This document shows, piece after piece, positions 17,819-26,035 of a stretch of DNA of 64,000 nucleotides (positions are counted from its first letter, which is position 1; each line of letters starts with the position of its first letter). Origin of the DNA: Actinomadura rubteroloni (GTDB lineage Bacteria > Actinomycetota > Actinomycetes > Streptosporangiales > Streptosporangiaceae). The stretch spans positions 62,001 through 126,000 of the forward strand of contig NZ_MTBP01000002.1 in assembly GCF_002911665.1 (NCBI RefSeq), in the 5' to 3' direction. The position numbers and the translations under genes are program-made. A model generated the notes under the pieces. That model was not told the origin of the DNA and ran no database searches. It saw only the letters and a list, made by a program, of their open reading frames with translations.

Positions 17819-18667
17819 TCAGGCGGGGCGGGCCAGCCGGATCCGCGCCATCAGGCGTTCGAGGCGCTCGTCGGTCCCGGTGCCGGGACGCGGATGGTGC
17901 AGCACCAGGTTGCAGCCCGGCGCGTCGGGCAGCGCGAGCACGACCGCGTCGAAGACCATGTCGCCCGCCTCCGGATGCCGGATCGCCTTGACGGCCTGCG
18001 CGGGCGCGGTCACCTCGTGCCGGTCCCACAGGTCGGCGAACTCGGGGCTGGCGGCGGCGACACCGGCGGCGATCCGCGCGAACTCGGGGTCCTCGGGAAA
18101 GCGCGCCGCGTCGGCGCGGAACCGGGCGACGACGCCGGGCGCGGACTCGGCCCAGTGCGCGTTCATCCGCCGGTAGCGGGCGCTCGTGAAGAACGTGACC
18201 AGGCAGTTGTGGTCGGCGTCGCCGTAGCCGAAGCACGCGCGGGCCGCGTCGTTGATCACCAGGAAGTTCCAGTGCCGGTCGCGGATGTAGCCGGGCCGGG
18301 GCGACCAGGCGTCCAGGACCTGCCGCAGCTCCGGCGTCGGCGCGGGGGCCGCCTCCGATTCCGCGCGCGGCGGGTTCAGCCCGGCCAGCAGGTACAGGTG
18401 CTCACGTTCGGCGCGGTCCAGCCGGAGGGCCCCGGCGATGGCGTCCAGGACCTCGCCGGACACCTTGATGTCGCGGCCCTGCTCCAGCCACGTGTACCAG
18501 GACACGCCGACGCCCGCGAGGACCGCGACCTCCTCGCGGCGCAGGCCCGGGGTCCGCCGCCGTCCCGACGACGGCATCCCCACGTCGGCCGGGGTGAGCC
18601 TTGCGCGCCGCGAGCGCAGGAAGTCCCGCAGGTCGTCGCGGCGCCGTGCGTCCGGGGAGGGGGTCAT
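17819..18667 (-). CDS. XRE family regulator with MmyB-like ligand domain
   Basis: A 282-residue regulator. The N-terminal HTH contains the hallmark GLRREEVAVLAGVGVSWYTWLEQGR (residues about 40-65). It is followed by a PAS-like ligand domain of the MmyB type with WNFLVINDAA and LVTFFTSARYR. Such regulators commonly control a neighbouring reductase; here the aldo/keto reductase operon lies directly downstream, 112 bases away on the same strand, and is a plausible target. Confidence 0.9.
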   Translation of the reverse strand: MTPSPDARRRDDLRDFLRSRRARLTPADVGMPSSGRRRTPGLRREEVAVLAGVGVSWYTWLEQGRDIKVSGEVLDAIAGALRLDRAEREHLYLLAGLNPPRAESEAAPAPTPELRQVLDAWSPRPGYIRDRHWNFLVINDAARACFGYGDADHNCLVTFFTSARYRRMNAHWAESAPGVVARFRADAARFPEDPEFARIAAGVAAASPEFADLWDRHEVTAPAQAVKAIRHPEAGDMVFDAVVLALPDAPGCNLVLHHPRPGTGTDERLERLMARIRLARPA

Positions 18668-18715
18668 GCCGTCACCCTAACCGGCGGGCGGCCGAGCCCC
18701 GGGCGGTGCCGGCGT

Positions 18716-20623
18716 TCACTCCACCCGGACGGCGAACAGCGTCGTGTCGTCGGCCGACCGGTCCGGGCGCATGCCCGTCAGCGCGCGGTCCATCACCTGC
18801 GCCAGGTCGGCCGGGCTCTCGCGCAGCAGGTCGGTGAGCCGGTTGATGCCGTCGGTGAGGTCGGCGTCGCGGCGCTCCACCAGCCCGTCGGTGTAGAGGA
18901 ACACGATGTCGTCGGGGTACAGGCGGATCTCGTGCGTCGTGTACTCCACGCCCGCGACCGCGCCGAGCATCGGGTCGGGTTCGCCCTGGAGCTGCACGGC
19001 CGTCCCGCCGCGCAGCAGGATCGGCGGCAGATGGCCCGCCGACGCCCAGCCGAGCTTGTTCCCGTCCGGGTCGTACCGGCCGACCAGCGCCGTGCCCGTC
19101 GTCGGCTCGGTGTCGTTGACCAGCTCGTTCAGCCAGCCGACGAGCCGTCCCGGCGGCTCCCCCGTCGACGCCAGCCCGAGCAGGCCGTTGCGGCTGCGGG
19201 CCATCGCCTCGGCCGCGGGGAGGCCGTGCCCGGCGACGTCGCCGATCGCGAACAGGCCCGTCCCGTCCGGCAGCTCGCGGGTCGCGAACCAGTCGCCGCC
19301 GATCCGCGCGGCGGTCTCGGCGGCCAGGCTGCGCACCGCGACGCGCAGCCCCGGCAACTGCCGGACGTCGTTGTCGTCGGGCAGGATCGCGCGCCGCAGC
19401 GTCACCGCGAGCCGCTGCTGCTCGGCCGTCCGCGCCTGCTGGCGCTGCATCTGGCGGCGCGTCTGCGTCAGGGCGCGCTCGATGCGGCGCCGCCGGGTGA
19501 TGTCCTGCGACACGATGTTGACCGAGACGGGCAGGCCGCCGCTGTCCAGCACCGGTTCGGCGAACACCCACAGCGACCGGTACCGTCCGCCCGACAGCGC
19601 GACGCGGTGCTCCACCTCGACCGGCTCCAGCCGCGTGAACAGCGTCTGGAGGGCGTCCTCGACGAGCGGGATGTCGGCGGGCGCCACGACCTTCGCCAGA
19701 TCGCCCGGCGACGGCGGCGCCTCCGACACCGACACCCCGTAGTTCGCCGCCATCTGGGTGGACCACTCCACCTCGCCGCTGATCAGGTCCCACTCGCCGA
19801 ACCCGAGCCGGCCCAGCCGCTCGACGCGGTTCAGCCGGCGGCGCGCCCGGTCCTCCTCGAAGTGGTACCGCCAGGTCTGGCAGATGCCCGTCGGGACGCG
19901 CACCACCCGCACCGTCATCCGCGACGACTTGGAAACCCCCTCCTGCGCCGTCGAATACACCAGCGGACCGCCGTGGAACGCCTCGCCCTTCTCCAGGACG
20001 TTCACGAACGCGTCGAACAGGCCGGACAGCGCCGTGCCCGGATCCATCCGCAGCAGCCGGCGTCCGCGCAGCTCGTCGGCGCCCCGGCCGAACAGGTCGC
20101 GGGCCGTGTCGTTCAAATCGGCGTAGAGGAAGTCGTAGACGCGGCCGTCGTCGCGGCGGACGGGCACCAGGTGCGCGGCGCTGTCGAGGGTCGCGTCCAG
20201 GACGGCCCGCGCGTGCTCGTCCTCGGGGAGCGCGGCGATCGTCTCGGCGTCGCCGGAGGTGTTGGCGGCCGTGACCGACCGCAGCACCTCCTCGCGGTCC
20301 TTCTCGCCGGGCGGACGCGCGTTGAGCGATTCCTCGACCTCCGGCGCGGGGGTCGGCGGCACGTCCGGCGTGGACTCCTCGCCGCCCGGCGCGCGGGCCA
20401 CCAGCGCCGCCGCCTCGGCCAGCTCCAGGTCCATGTCGCGGGCCAGCCAGATCAGGTGCTGGAGCGCCTCGCCGGGCGGGACGCCGAGCCGGCTCGCGAG
20501 CGCGCCGCGCGCCTCGGCGATGAGCGCCCGGTCCCGGACGGCGCCGCGCAGGTCGGAGAGATCCGCGGAGCGGGCGTCGGCGGAGCCCTCGTCCGCAGGA
20601 GGCGTGCCGTCGTCAGCGCTCAC
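18716..20623 (-). CDS. ANTAR-PAS-SpoIIE (PP2C) phosphatase
   Basis: A 635-residue signalling protein. Residues about 25-75 (RDRALIAEARGALASRLG, then LQHLIWLARDMDLELAEAAALVA) look like an ANTAR RNA-binding helix set. Two PAS segments follow (around 120-240 and 250-370), a coiled linker (RQMQRQQARTAEQQRL), and a C-terminal PP2C/SpoIIE domain with RIGGDWF, GDVAGHG and FLYTDGLVERR, the metal-binding aspartates. It probably dephosphorylates an anti-anti-sigma factor in response to a PAS-sensed signal. GTG start with GGGGGAG upstream. Confidence 0.9.
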   Translation of the reverse strand: MSADDGTPPADEGSADARSADLSDLRGAVRDRALIAEARGALASRLGVPPGEALQHLIWLARDMDLELAEAAALVARAPGGEESTPDVPPTPAPEVEESLNARPPGEKDREEVLRSVTAANTSGDAETIAALPEDEHARAVLDATLDSAAHLVPVRRDDGRVYDFLYADLNDTARDLFGRGADELRGRRLLRMDPGTALSGLFDAFVNVLEKGEAFHGGPLVYSTAQEGVSKSSRMTVRVVRVPTGICQTWRYHFEEDRARRRLNRVERLGRLGFGEWDLISGEVEWSTQMAANYGVSVSEAPPSPGDLAKVVAPADIPLVEDALQTLFTRLEPVEVEHRVALSGGRYRSLWVFAEPVLDSGGLPVSVNIVSQDITRRRRIERALTQTRRQMQRQQARTAEQQRLAVTLRRAILPDDNDVRQLPGLRVAVRSLAAETAARIGGDWFATRELPDGTGLFAIGDVAGHGLPAAEAMARSRNGLLGLASTGEPPGRLVGWLNELVNDTEPTTGTALVGRYDPDGNKLGWASAGHLPPILLRGGTAVQLQGEPDPMLGAVAGVEYTTHEIRLYPDDIVFLYTDGLVERRDADLTDGINRLTDLLRESPADLAQVMDRALTGMRPDRSADDTTLFAVRVE

Positions 20624-20810
20624 GCGTGCTCCCCCGTCCCCCTTCTCGTGTGACCTCTCGTCCTAGAAAAGGTACATAGGTCGAGGAAGGGCGGCCTCTG
20701 GCAATTTCGTCCTCATGCCAGGTTTTTGCACTGCGTTTTCTCGCGCCGTCCAGCCGCCGCAGGACGTCTTCCGCTTCATGATCCCTACCCGTCCGCGCGC
20801 GTCCCGCACC

Positions 20811-21710
20811 TCATCCGGCGGCCTTTTCGATCTTCGTCGTGAAGGCCGTCAGCCGCGCGGCCGACGCCCCGAACCCCGCCCCGGCGGGCTGCAGCGTCAG
20901 AATCGCGACGATGCGCCGCTCGTTCTCGATCAAGCCGGTGGTGTGCAGGACAGGCCGCCCGAGCCCGAGGTCGGCACTCCGGAAGACGGCGTTCGCCGCC
21001 GCGCGGCAGGGCACCGCGGGATGCTCACCGAACCCGGACCAGCCCTGCTTGACCGCCCACGGCCGCTTCGAAGCGGACGGGATGCCGAACGACTGGTCGA
21101 ACCCGTCCGTCCCGCACCGCGTGGACCGCCGCAGATGCCCCAGCACCAGCTCCCGGTCGCGCTTCGGCGCCCGGTCCAGCAGGAACCGGTAGACGGCGAT
21201 GACATCCGCCGCACTCAACGCCGTATACCCCCAAAACCCCGGCAACGCGGCGGGCGGCGGAGCCGTATCCCGCAGCCCGATCCGCGCGGCCTGACGCCGG
21301 ACGATCGACCCCTGCCCGCCCCGCTTCCACAGCGCGGTCGCAGCTTTGTCGTCACTAGACCGCAACATGACCCGCAACAACTCTTGGTCGCCCGCAGGCA
21401 CCCGCACCCGCCCTTGCAGGTAGTCGAGCGCGATGAGCAACTTCACGACGGACGCCGACCGGAACGTCAGCCGCGGATTCCGCTGCACCACAACGGCCTT
21501 CGCCGCCCGATCAAAAACGACGTACCCCGCCTTGACCCCACGGGGCGCCGCCGGAGCAACCCGCCGCACCACAGTCGGCGAAGCCTCAACCCGCTGAGAC
21601 GCCGAGGTCGCAGCAGGCGAAGCAACCGACCGCTCGCCCCCCGAACACCCACCGGCCCCCACAACGACCACCACAGCCAAGACCCAGCCCCGACCGACCG
21701 AACCCCCCAC
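20811..21710 (-). CDS. Lipoprotein with beta-lactamase/PBP-like serine hydrolase fold
   Basis: A 299-residue exported lipoprotein. The GTG at 21710 gives a signal peptide, WVLAVVVVVGAGGC, with the lipobox Cys at residue 22. The SxxK motif (SASVVK) of class A beta-lactamase-like proteins is present, an SDN-like element appears as SSDDKA and a KTG-like element as VKQGWSG. The serine box is intact but the other two are divergent, so it may be a degenerate or non-beta-lactamase hydrolase acting on the cell surface. The only ATG further upstream overlaps the tRNA-Pro gene, so that start is rejected. Confidence 0.8.
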   Translation of the reverse strand: MGGSVGRGWVLAVVVVVGAGGCSGGERSVASPAATSASQRVEASPTVVRRVAPAAPRGVKAGYVVFDRAAKAVVVQRNPRLTFRSASVVKLLIALDYLQGRVRVPAGDQELLRVMLRSSDDKAATALWKRGGQGSIVRRQAARIGLRDTAPPPAALPGFWGYTALSAADVIAVYRFLLDRAPKRDRELVLGHLRRSTRCGTDGFDQSFGIPSASKRPWAVKQGWSGFGEHPAVPCRAAANAVFRSADLGLGRPVLHTTGLIENERRIVAILTLQPAGAGFGASAARLTAFTTKIEKAAG

Positions 21711-21787
21711 CCGACCACCCTCACCAAACGAAGTACGCAGTGCGCTGCCGACTGCGCTAGAGTAATCACGCCTGCTGCGGCGGGCAC

Positions 21788-21861
21788 CGGGACGTAGCGC
21801 AGTTTGGCAGCGCACTTGACTGGGGGTCAAGGGGTCGTGGGTTCAAATCCCGCCGTCCCGA
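21788..21861 (+). tRNA. tRNA-Pro(GGG)
   Basis: Acceptor stem CGGGACG (21788-21794) pairs with CGTCCCG (21854-21860). The anticodon arm is CTTGA-CTGGGGG-TCAAG with anticodon GGG, and the T-arm reads GGGTTCAAATCCC. The tRNA is followed after about 100 bases by an integrase remnant whose 3' end faces it, so it is a likely insertion site for an integrative element. Confidence 0.95.
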
Positions 21862-21878
21862 CAGAGCAACCGCAGGTC

Positions 21879-21912
21879 AAAGGGTCTTGAGGCTTCGCCT
21901 CGGGACCCTTTT
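21879..21912 (+). terminator. Rho-independent terminator after tRNA-Pro
   Basis: AAAGGGTC...GAGGC, a 3-base loop, GCCTC...GACCC and then TTTT make a hairpin with a U-run, 18 bases after the tRNA. Confidence 0.8.
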
Positions 21913-21963
21913 CTGCTTTTCAAGGCCTCTCGGGAGCCGAACGGGGAGCCACTCACATCAGAC

Positions 21964-22155
21964 CTACGCGGACTTGCTCACACCGAACACGGCGTTCATC
22001 GCCTCAGCACCCTTGGTGATGAGCCGGAACGCGCGCCGCACGTTCGCCGCGTCGAGCGGCGTACCGGTCGGCGGGCAGAACACGAGGCCGTTGCCCTGCC
22101 GGGCGTCGCCCGCCTTGAGCCGGTAGGCGGCCTGGCGCGGGTGGTACTTCCTCAG
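21964..22155 (-). pseudogene. Tyrosine integrase remnant (C-terminal part of catalytic domain)
   Basis: The translated stretch contains RQAAYRLKAGD, GLVFCPPTGTPLD and AANVRRAFR, which follow the run of actinobacterial tyrosine integrases between catalytic Arg I and the HxLRH box. The reading frame ends after KSA, before any HxLRH or active-site tyrosine, and no N-terminal part exists upstream. It is a decayed fragment. Its 3' end faces the tRNA-Pro gene 100 bases away, as is typical of element integrases next to an attachment site. Confidence 0.75.
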
Positions 22156-22703
22156 CAGGGGGCGGCACGCCGCCCGGCCCAGCCTGTGGCGGCCACCACC
22201 TCGCGCGCGATGTCCGCGACAGGCCGTCCGTCCGTCACCACCCGAACGGTCCCCGCGCATGCCCGCTGGTCCAGAAGCCGCGCCTTGCGCGCGCTGCCCT
22301 TCAGCTCCTGCTCCAGTTCCGAGCCGATTTCCCGGCCGACCAGCCGCTCACGGGCAGTGGCGTCGGAAGCGGTGAGCAAGACCCGCGTAATGCGCACCTC
22401 CGCCGCCATCGCACGCTCGAACATGCCGGTCGCTTCAGGCAGCACACTCACAGTGTTCGTGTAGATCAGACGGCGGTAGCCGCGCCGGGCGAAGTTCTGC
22501 CACACGGCCGTCAGATTGCTCTCGGTGATCTCCGAACGGTGGGGGTCACCCTCCGGCGCCGGATGCACCTGCCCCATGAAGTCACCCTCAATGACCGCAT
22601 GCGACACCGCCGCGGCGCGCAGCAACGCCGAAACCTCCCACCCCACCGTCGTCTTGCCGACTCCGGCTCGCCCCCCGATGAGCAGCACTTCCGCGAAATC
22701 CAT
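22152..22703 (-). CDS. P-loop kinase-like ATPase
   Basis: A 183-residue protein with Walker A GGRAGVGKTTVGWE near residues 10-23, a VIEGDFMG strand and a VRITRVLLTASD strand, fitting the small nucleoside/adenylylsulfate kinase-like or zeta-toxin-like P-loop group seen in many actinomycetes. The substrate is unknown. Its 3' end abuts the integrase remnant, so the last residues (GWAGRRAAPC) may come from a fusion at the junction. It could be cargo of the element. Confidence 0.75.
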   Translation of the reverse strand: MDFAEVLLIGGRAGVGKTTVGWEVSALLRAAAVSHAVIEGDFMGQVHPAPEGDPHRSEITESNLTAVWQNFARRGYRRLIYTNTVSVLPEATGMFERAMAAEVRITRVLLTASDATARERLVGREIGSELEQELKGSARKARLLDQRACAGTVRVVTDGRPVADIAREVVAATGWAGRRAAPC

Positions 22704-23251
22704 GAACGCAGCGTGCCAGCCGGCGACCCCTCCACGCGATCCGATACCGACCCGTCCCCGTGATGAGCAAGATCCCTATCTACAGCTGGAGTGCGGGAGC
22801 CAAACACGGAGCCAGCGAGGGGCGACGGATGCGGGCGACGGGTTCGACGAGTGGGCTGGTGAGGGACTCCCCGGTCGGCTTGATCGACCTTGATCGACTG
22901 GCCCGAGGTCACTGGGAGCCCGGGCAGGTCGTGCACGCCGACATGGGCGCACGACCGTTGCCCGCCCAGACGACTTGTGACCGCTCGGATCATGAAGCGT
23001 CTCGGTCGTCGTTGTCGACAAGCGGATCTGCCAGCCCCAGCTAATAAGGCATCGTGCGCTCGACAGATTTGCGCGGCCGACCCGGAAGATCGACGCCATC
23101 ACGCTGGTCGGCTCTATTAGTTCGAACGGCACGACGACGACACCGAGAACCTCCGGCACACCGACGGAGAGCTGCCCTGTCCAGCGAGCGGCGACGATCC
23201 GGTCGCAGCCGACGGACGCACGACGGTCGGGCGCTCACCGGCCGAACACAA
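22704..23251. other. Gene-free transition region
   Basis: About 550 bases without a convincing gene. Short open frames exist on both strands, but none has a recognisable motif or a good ribosome binding site. One minus-strand stretch, PEVLGVVVVPFELIEP near 23110-23160, is hydrophobic and could be a fragment of a lost gene. It looks like decayed element DNA. Confidence 0.5.
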
Positions 23252-25915
23252 TCAGACGGCTTCCTCACCTTCAGGCAAGTTCGCAGCGTCCTGAGAGAAC
23301 AGTCGCTCGCGCTCGGCGGCGATCACCTCGCGGGCGAGCTCGGCCTCGGAGACGTCGAAAGCCTCGGGTGCGCTGTCCGCGGTCTCGCTGACGCGCGCGA
23401 AGTTCTCGAACAGCTCCCGCTTACGAGCCAGGATCTTCGTGACACGGAGATCGGCTCCTTCCTCCGAAAGGAGCCGGTGGACCTGCACCGATTCGAGCTG
23501 TCCCATCCGGTGCGCACGCGCGACGGCCTGCCATTCGGTGGTCGGTTTGAGCTGGGGCTCGCAGATGACGACCACCGAGGCCGCCTGGATGTTCAGGCCG
23601 ACTCCTCCAGCCACGATCTGCGAGACCAACACAGCGCCGTCTCCGGCGGCGGAGAACTGATCGACCATCGTCTGCCTCGCCGCGGCCGGTACCGAGCCGG
23701 TCAGGGGCCCGAACACGTCCCGGGGCAGCGCCCGGACCACGTGATCGAGCACCTCGCGGAAGTGCGAGAAGACAACCACCCGGCGCCCATTGTCCTCCGC
23801 CTCCTCGACGATCTCGACGAGCCGCCGGACTTTCTCGGACTTCGCTCCCTGGAGCATCGCGGCCTGGCGCATCGCCATGAAGTTCCCCGCTGCGACGGCG
23901 TTCCGATAAGCAGCGGAGTCCTCGCGCGACAGCGGAAGCCACTCCTCGACCTCGACGAGTTCCGGCAGCTCCGTCAGCACGTCCTCCTGGTTGCGCCGCA
24001 GGTATGCGGGCGCCACCTGCCTGCGGAAGCGTCGAGGTGAGAATTCGTCGGCATCCACGATCAGATCGGGGCGCAGGTAGCTCACAAGGTTGCGGAATTC
24101 GTCGATGCGGTTCTCCAGTGGGGTACCGGTGAGCAGGATCGACCGCTCCGCGGCGTCCAGGAGCTGCCTCGTCCGGCGGGTTCGGAGCGCGGTCGGGTTC
24201 TTGATGTAGTGAGCCTCGTCCACGACCGCGCAGGCCAGGCCGTCCACTGCGCGCGCATGGTTTTCGAACCAGCCGAGAGTCTCGAAGGTGGTGACGGCGA
24301 CTCCGCCGCTGCGGACCCAGTTGCGCGCCGCGGCCTCGCGTCCCGGGCCGTGCACGCGGTGCGGACGGAGGGAGGACTTGGAAGAGATCTCGCGGACCCA
24401 GTTGGTCACCACGGCCGCCGGGCACACCACCACCGAGTAATGGCCTCCGTTGGCGCGCAGATGAGCGAGAACGGCCAGAGCCTCAACGGTCTTGCCCAAG
24501 CCCATCTCGTCGCCGATGATCACATTGCGCTGAGCGAGCGCGAAGCGTGCGCCGAAGCTCTGGTAGCCGCGCAGCGACGCCGACAGGTACTCGGTGTCGA
24601 GCTGGAGCCGCCGGACCGCTTCGATGATGTCATCGGGGAGGTCCCCATGGGTCTTCTGCTCGTCTTCGGTCAAGAAGCCCAGCTCGGACAGCATGGCGAA
24701 GTAGTCGGCGGGCCGGCCGAGGAAGTCGTCCCAGGGATCGGCGGAGGCCGCAGTCCCGCTCGTGCCGTCGATGCTCCGGGCACGACGGCGGACCGCCTCG
24801 ACGGCCTTCCCGAGCTCCGCGACCTGCGCGCCGACCGCGAACACGATGAGGTGGCTAACGTCCCGGTGGAGCACGCGCGCGAGCGGCGCCAGCGCGCCGG
24901 CGAGCGTCAAGTCGGTCGTAGCGCCCTTTGTCTTGCGCATGGCGTCCCATGCCCCAAGGCGTCGAAGCAGCTCGGTGGTCTCGTCGGTGCGCTGCTTGAT
25001 ATCGATGCGGACCGGCATCTCGTCATACGTCATCTGCCACAACGTCTGAGCCGCGCCACGCATCCGCGTGGCGGTCGTAGCACCGACGCCTGGCAGATAT
25101 TCGAGGCGGGCCCCGTAGTCCAGGACGGCCTGAACGGTGGTGATGCCCGCATCGGCCAGGGGACCGATGCGGAGCCTGTCACGGGTGGCGTCCTTGAGCC
25201 GCTCTACCGGCATCTCCACGAGCATCCGCTGGACCTCGCGACTCCGCACGGCCTCGCCGGCGGACACGGCGGCGGCCCGGTAGCGGGCCTCGTCCCGGAG
25301 GGCTTTCTCGATCGTCCCGATCGAGGCCGGAAGGTCGGTGACGGCCGCACTGGAAATGACTTCCGGCGCATCCCCCAGATCAGCGATCCGCTTCCTGAAT
25401 CCGACCCAGTCGCCGAGCGCATCTGCGACGCCGACGTCGAACGTCCTGCCGTCGTGAAGGCTCAGGCGATCCAGGAGCTGCGGGACGCCGGAAGAAACAC
25501 CCCAGGTGCGGAAGTCGAGGACGAAACTCGCGGCGGCCTGTCCGGCATCGCGTTTCGCCCGGCCGCTGAAGAAACGCCGCGCGCCGGCCACCGACTTGGT
25601 GTCGTGCAACGCCCCGGCCACCTGCGTGGTCAGATGCCGCAACGTACGGTCCTCGGCCGGTGCGAGCGAAGGCTGGTGCACTCGCTCGGCGACCCGTCCC
25701 AAGAGTTGGCCGTCGCCGGTCCGCAACGGCATCACGGCCCAGTCGACCGCCTCATCCCGCCGGAGAGCGACGACGGCACGGCGCAGCGACTCGATGGCAT
25801 CGTCGGCCGCCCTGGCGATCTCGTCGCGGTGCGCCAGCACGGTGCGTGCCTGCCCGACCCAGCCGGCGACCTCGTCGGTGATACTGCGGAGTTGCTGTCG
25901 TTCGTGTCGCTCCAT
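23252..25915 (-). CDS. Large SNF2-family helicase with long N-terminal domain and HhH
   Basis: An 887-residue protein. Residues 1-450 form an unusual N-terminal part with a helix-hairpin-helix at about 257-292 (LADAGITT, then LPGVGATTATRM). The SNF2 ATPase follows, with Walker A GDEMGLGKT (468-476), DEAH within VVDEAHYIKN (566-569) and TGTPLENR, then helicase C with GGVGLNIQ and the RAHRMGQ motif. SNF2 motors remodel or translocate on double-stranded DNA. An alternative start is at 25945. It is divergent from the DrmD-like helicase, with about 120 bases between. GC is lower than in the flanks. I infer a DNA defence role from context only. Confidence 0.85.
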   Translation of the reverse strand: MERHERQQLRSITDEVAGWVGQARTVLAHRDEIARAADDAIESLRRAVVALRRDEAVDWAVMPLRTGDGQLLGRVAERVHQPSLAPAEDRTLRHLTTQVAGALHDTKSVAGARRFFSGRAKRDAGQAAASFVLDFRTWGVSSGVPQLLDRLSLHDGRTFDVGVADALGDWVGFRKRIADLGDAPEVISSAAVTDLPASIGTIEKALRDEARYRAAAVSAGEAVRSREVQRMLVEMPVERLKDATRDRLRIGPLADAGITTVQAVLDYGARLEYLPGVGATTATRMRGAAQTLWQMTYDEMPVRIDIKQRTDETTELLRRLGAWDAMRKTKGATTDLTLAGALAPLARVLHRDVSHLIVFAVGAQVAELGKAVEAVRRRARSIDGTSGTAASADPWDDFLGRPADYFAMLSELGFLTEDEQKTHGDLPDDIIEAVRRLQLDTEYLSASLRGYQSFGARFALAQRNVIIGDEMGLGKTVEALAVLAHLRANGGHYSVVVCPAAVVTNWVREISSKSSLRPHRVHGPGREAAARNWVRSGGVAVTTFETLGWFENHARAVDGLACAVVDEAHYIKNPTALRTRRTRQLLDAAERSILLTGTPLENRIDEFRNLVSYLRPDLIVDADEFSPRRFRRQVAPAYLRRNQEDVLTELPELVEVEEWLPLSREDSAAYRNAVAAGNFMAMRQAAMLQGAKSEKVRRLVEIVEEAEDNGRRVVVFSHFREVLDHVVRALPRDVFGPLTGSVPAAARQTMVDQFSAAGDGAVLVSQIVAGGVGLNIQAASVVVICEPQLKPTTEWQAVARAHRMGQLESVQVHRLLSEEGADLRVTKILARKRELFENFARVSETADSAPEAFDVSEAELAREVIAAERERLFSQDAANLPEGEEAV

Positions 25916-26035
25916 GGACCTGACCATCGGTCGGATTTGCTGCAAAGATTAACCCCTGGCACCGACGCCGGGGCCGGGAACCGACATGTCGGGTTCCGCA
26001 CCGGCGATGGCGGGCTGCGGACTGGGAGGTCGTCA

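Noticed and set aside
17552..20653. A frame of about 1000 codons opposite the XRE and PP2C genes
   Set aside because: It spans two genes and an intergenic region on the other strand without domains and is a codon-bias artefact.
21711..21830. Upstream ATG for the lipoprotein
   Set aside because: It would overlap the tRNA-Pro gene and place an Arg-rich stretch before the signal peptide; the GTG at 21710 gives a normal lipoprotein signal.
24209..26035. N-terminal extension of the DrmD-like helicase
   Set aside because: The open frame runs back through the opposite SNF2 gene; the GTG at 26036 with GGGAGG matches the start of DrmD-type proteins.
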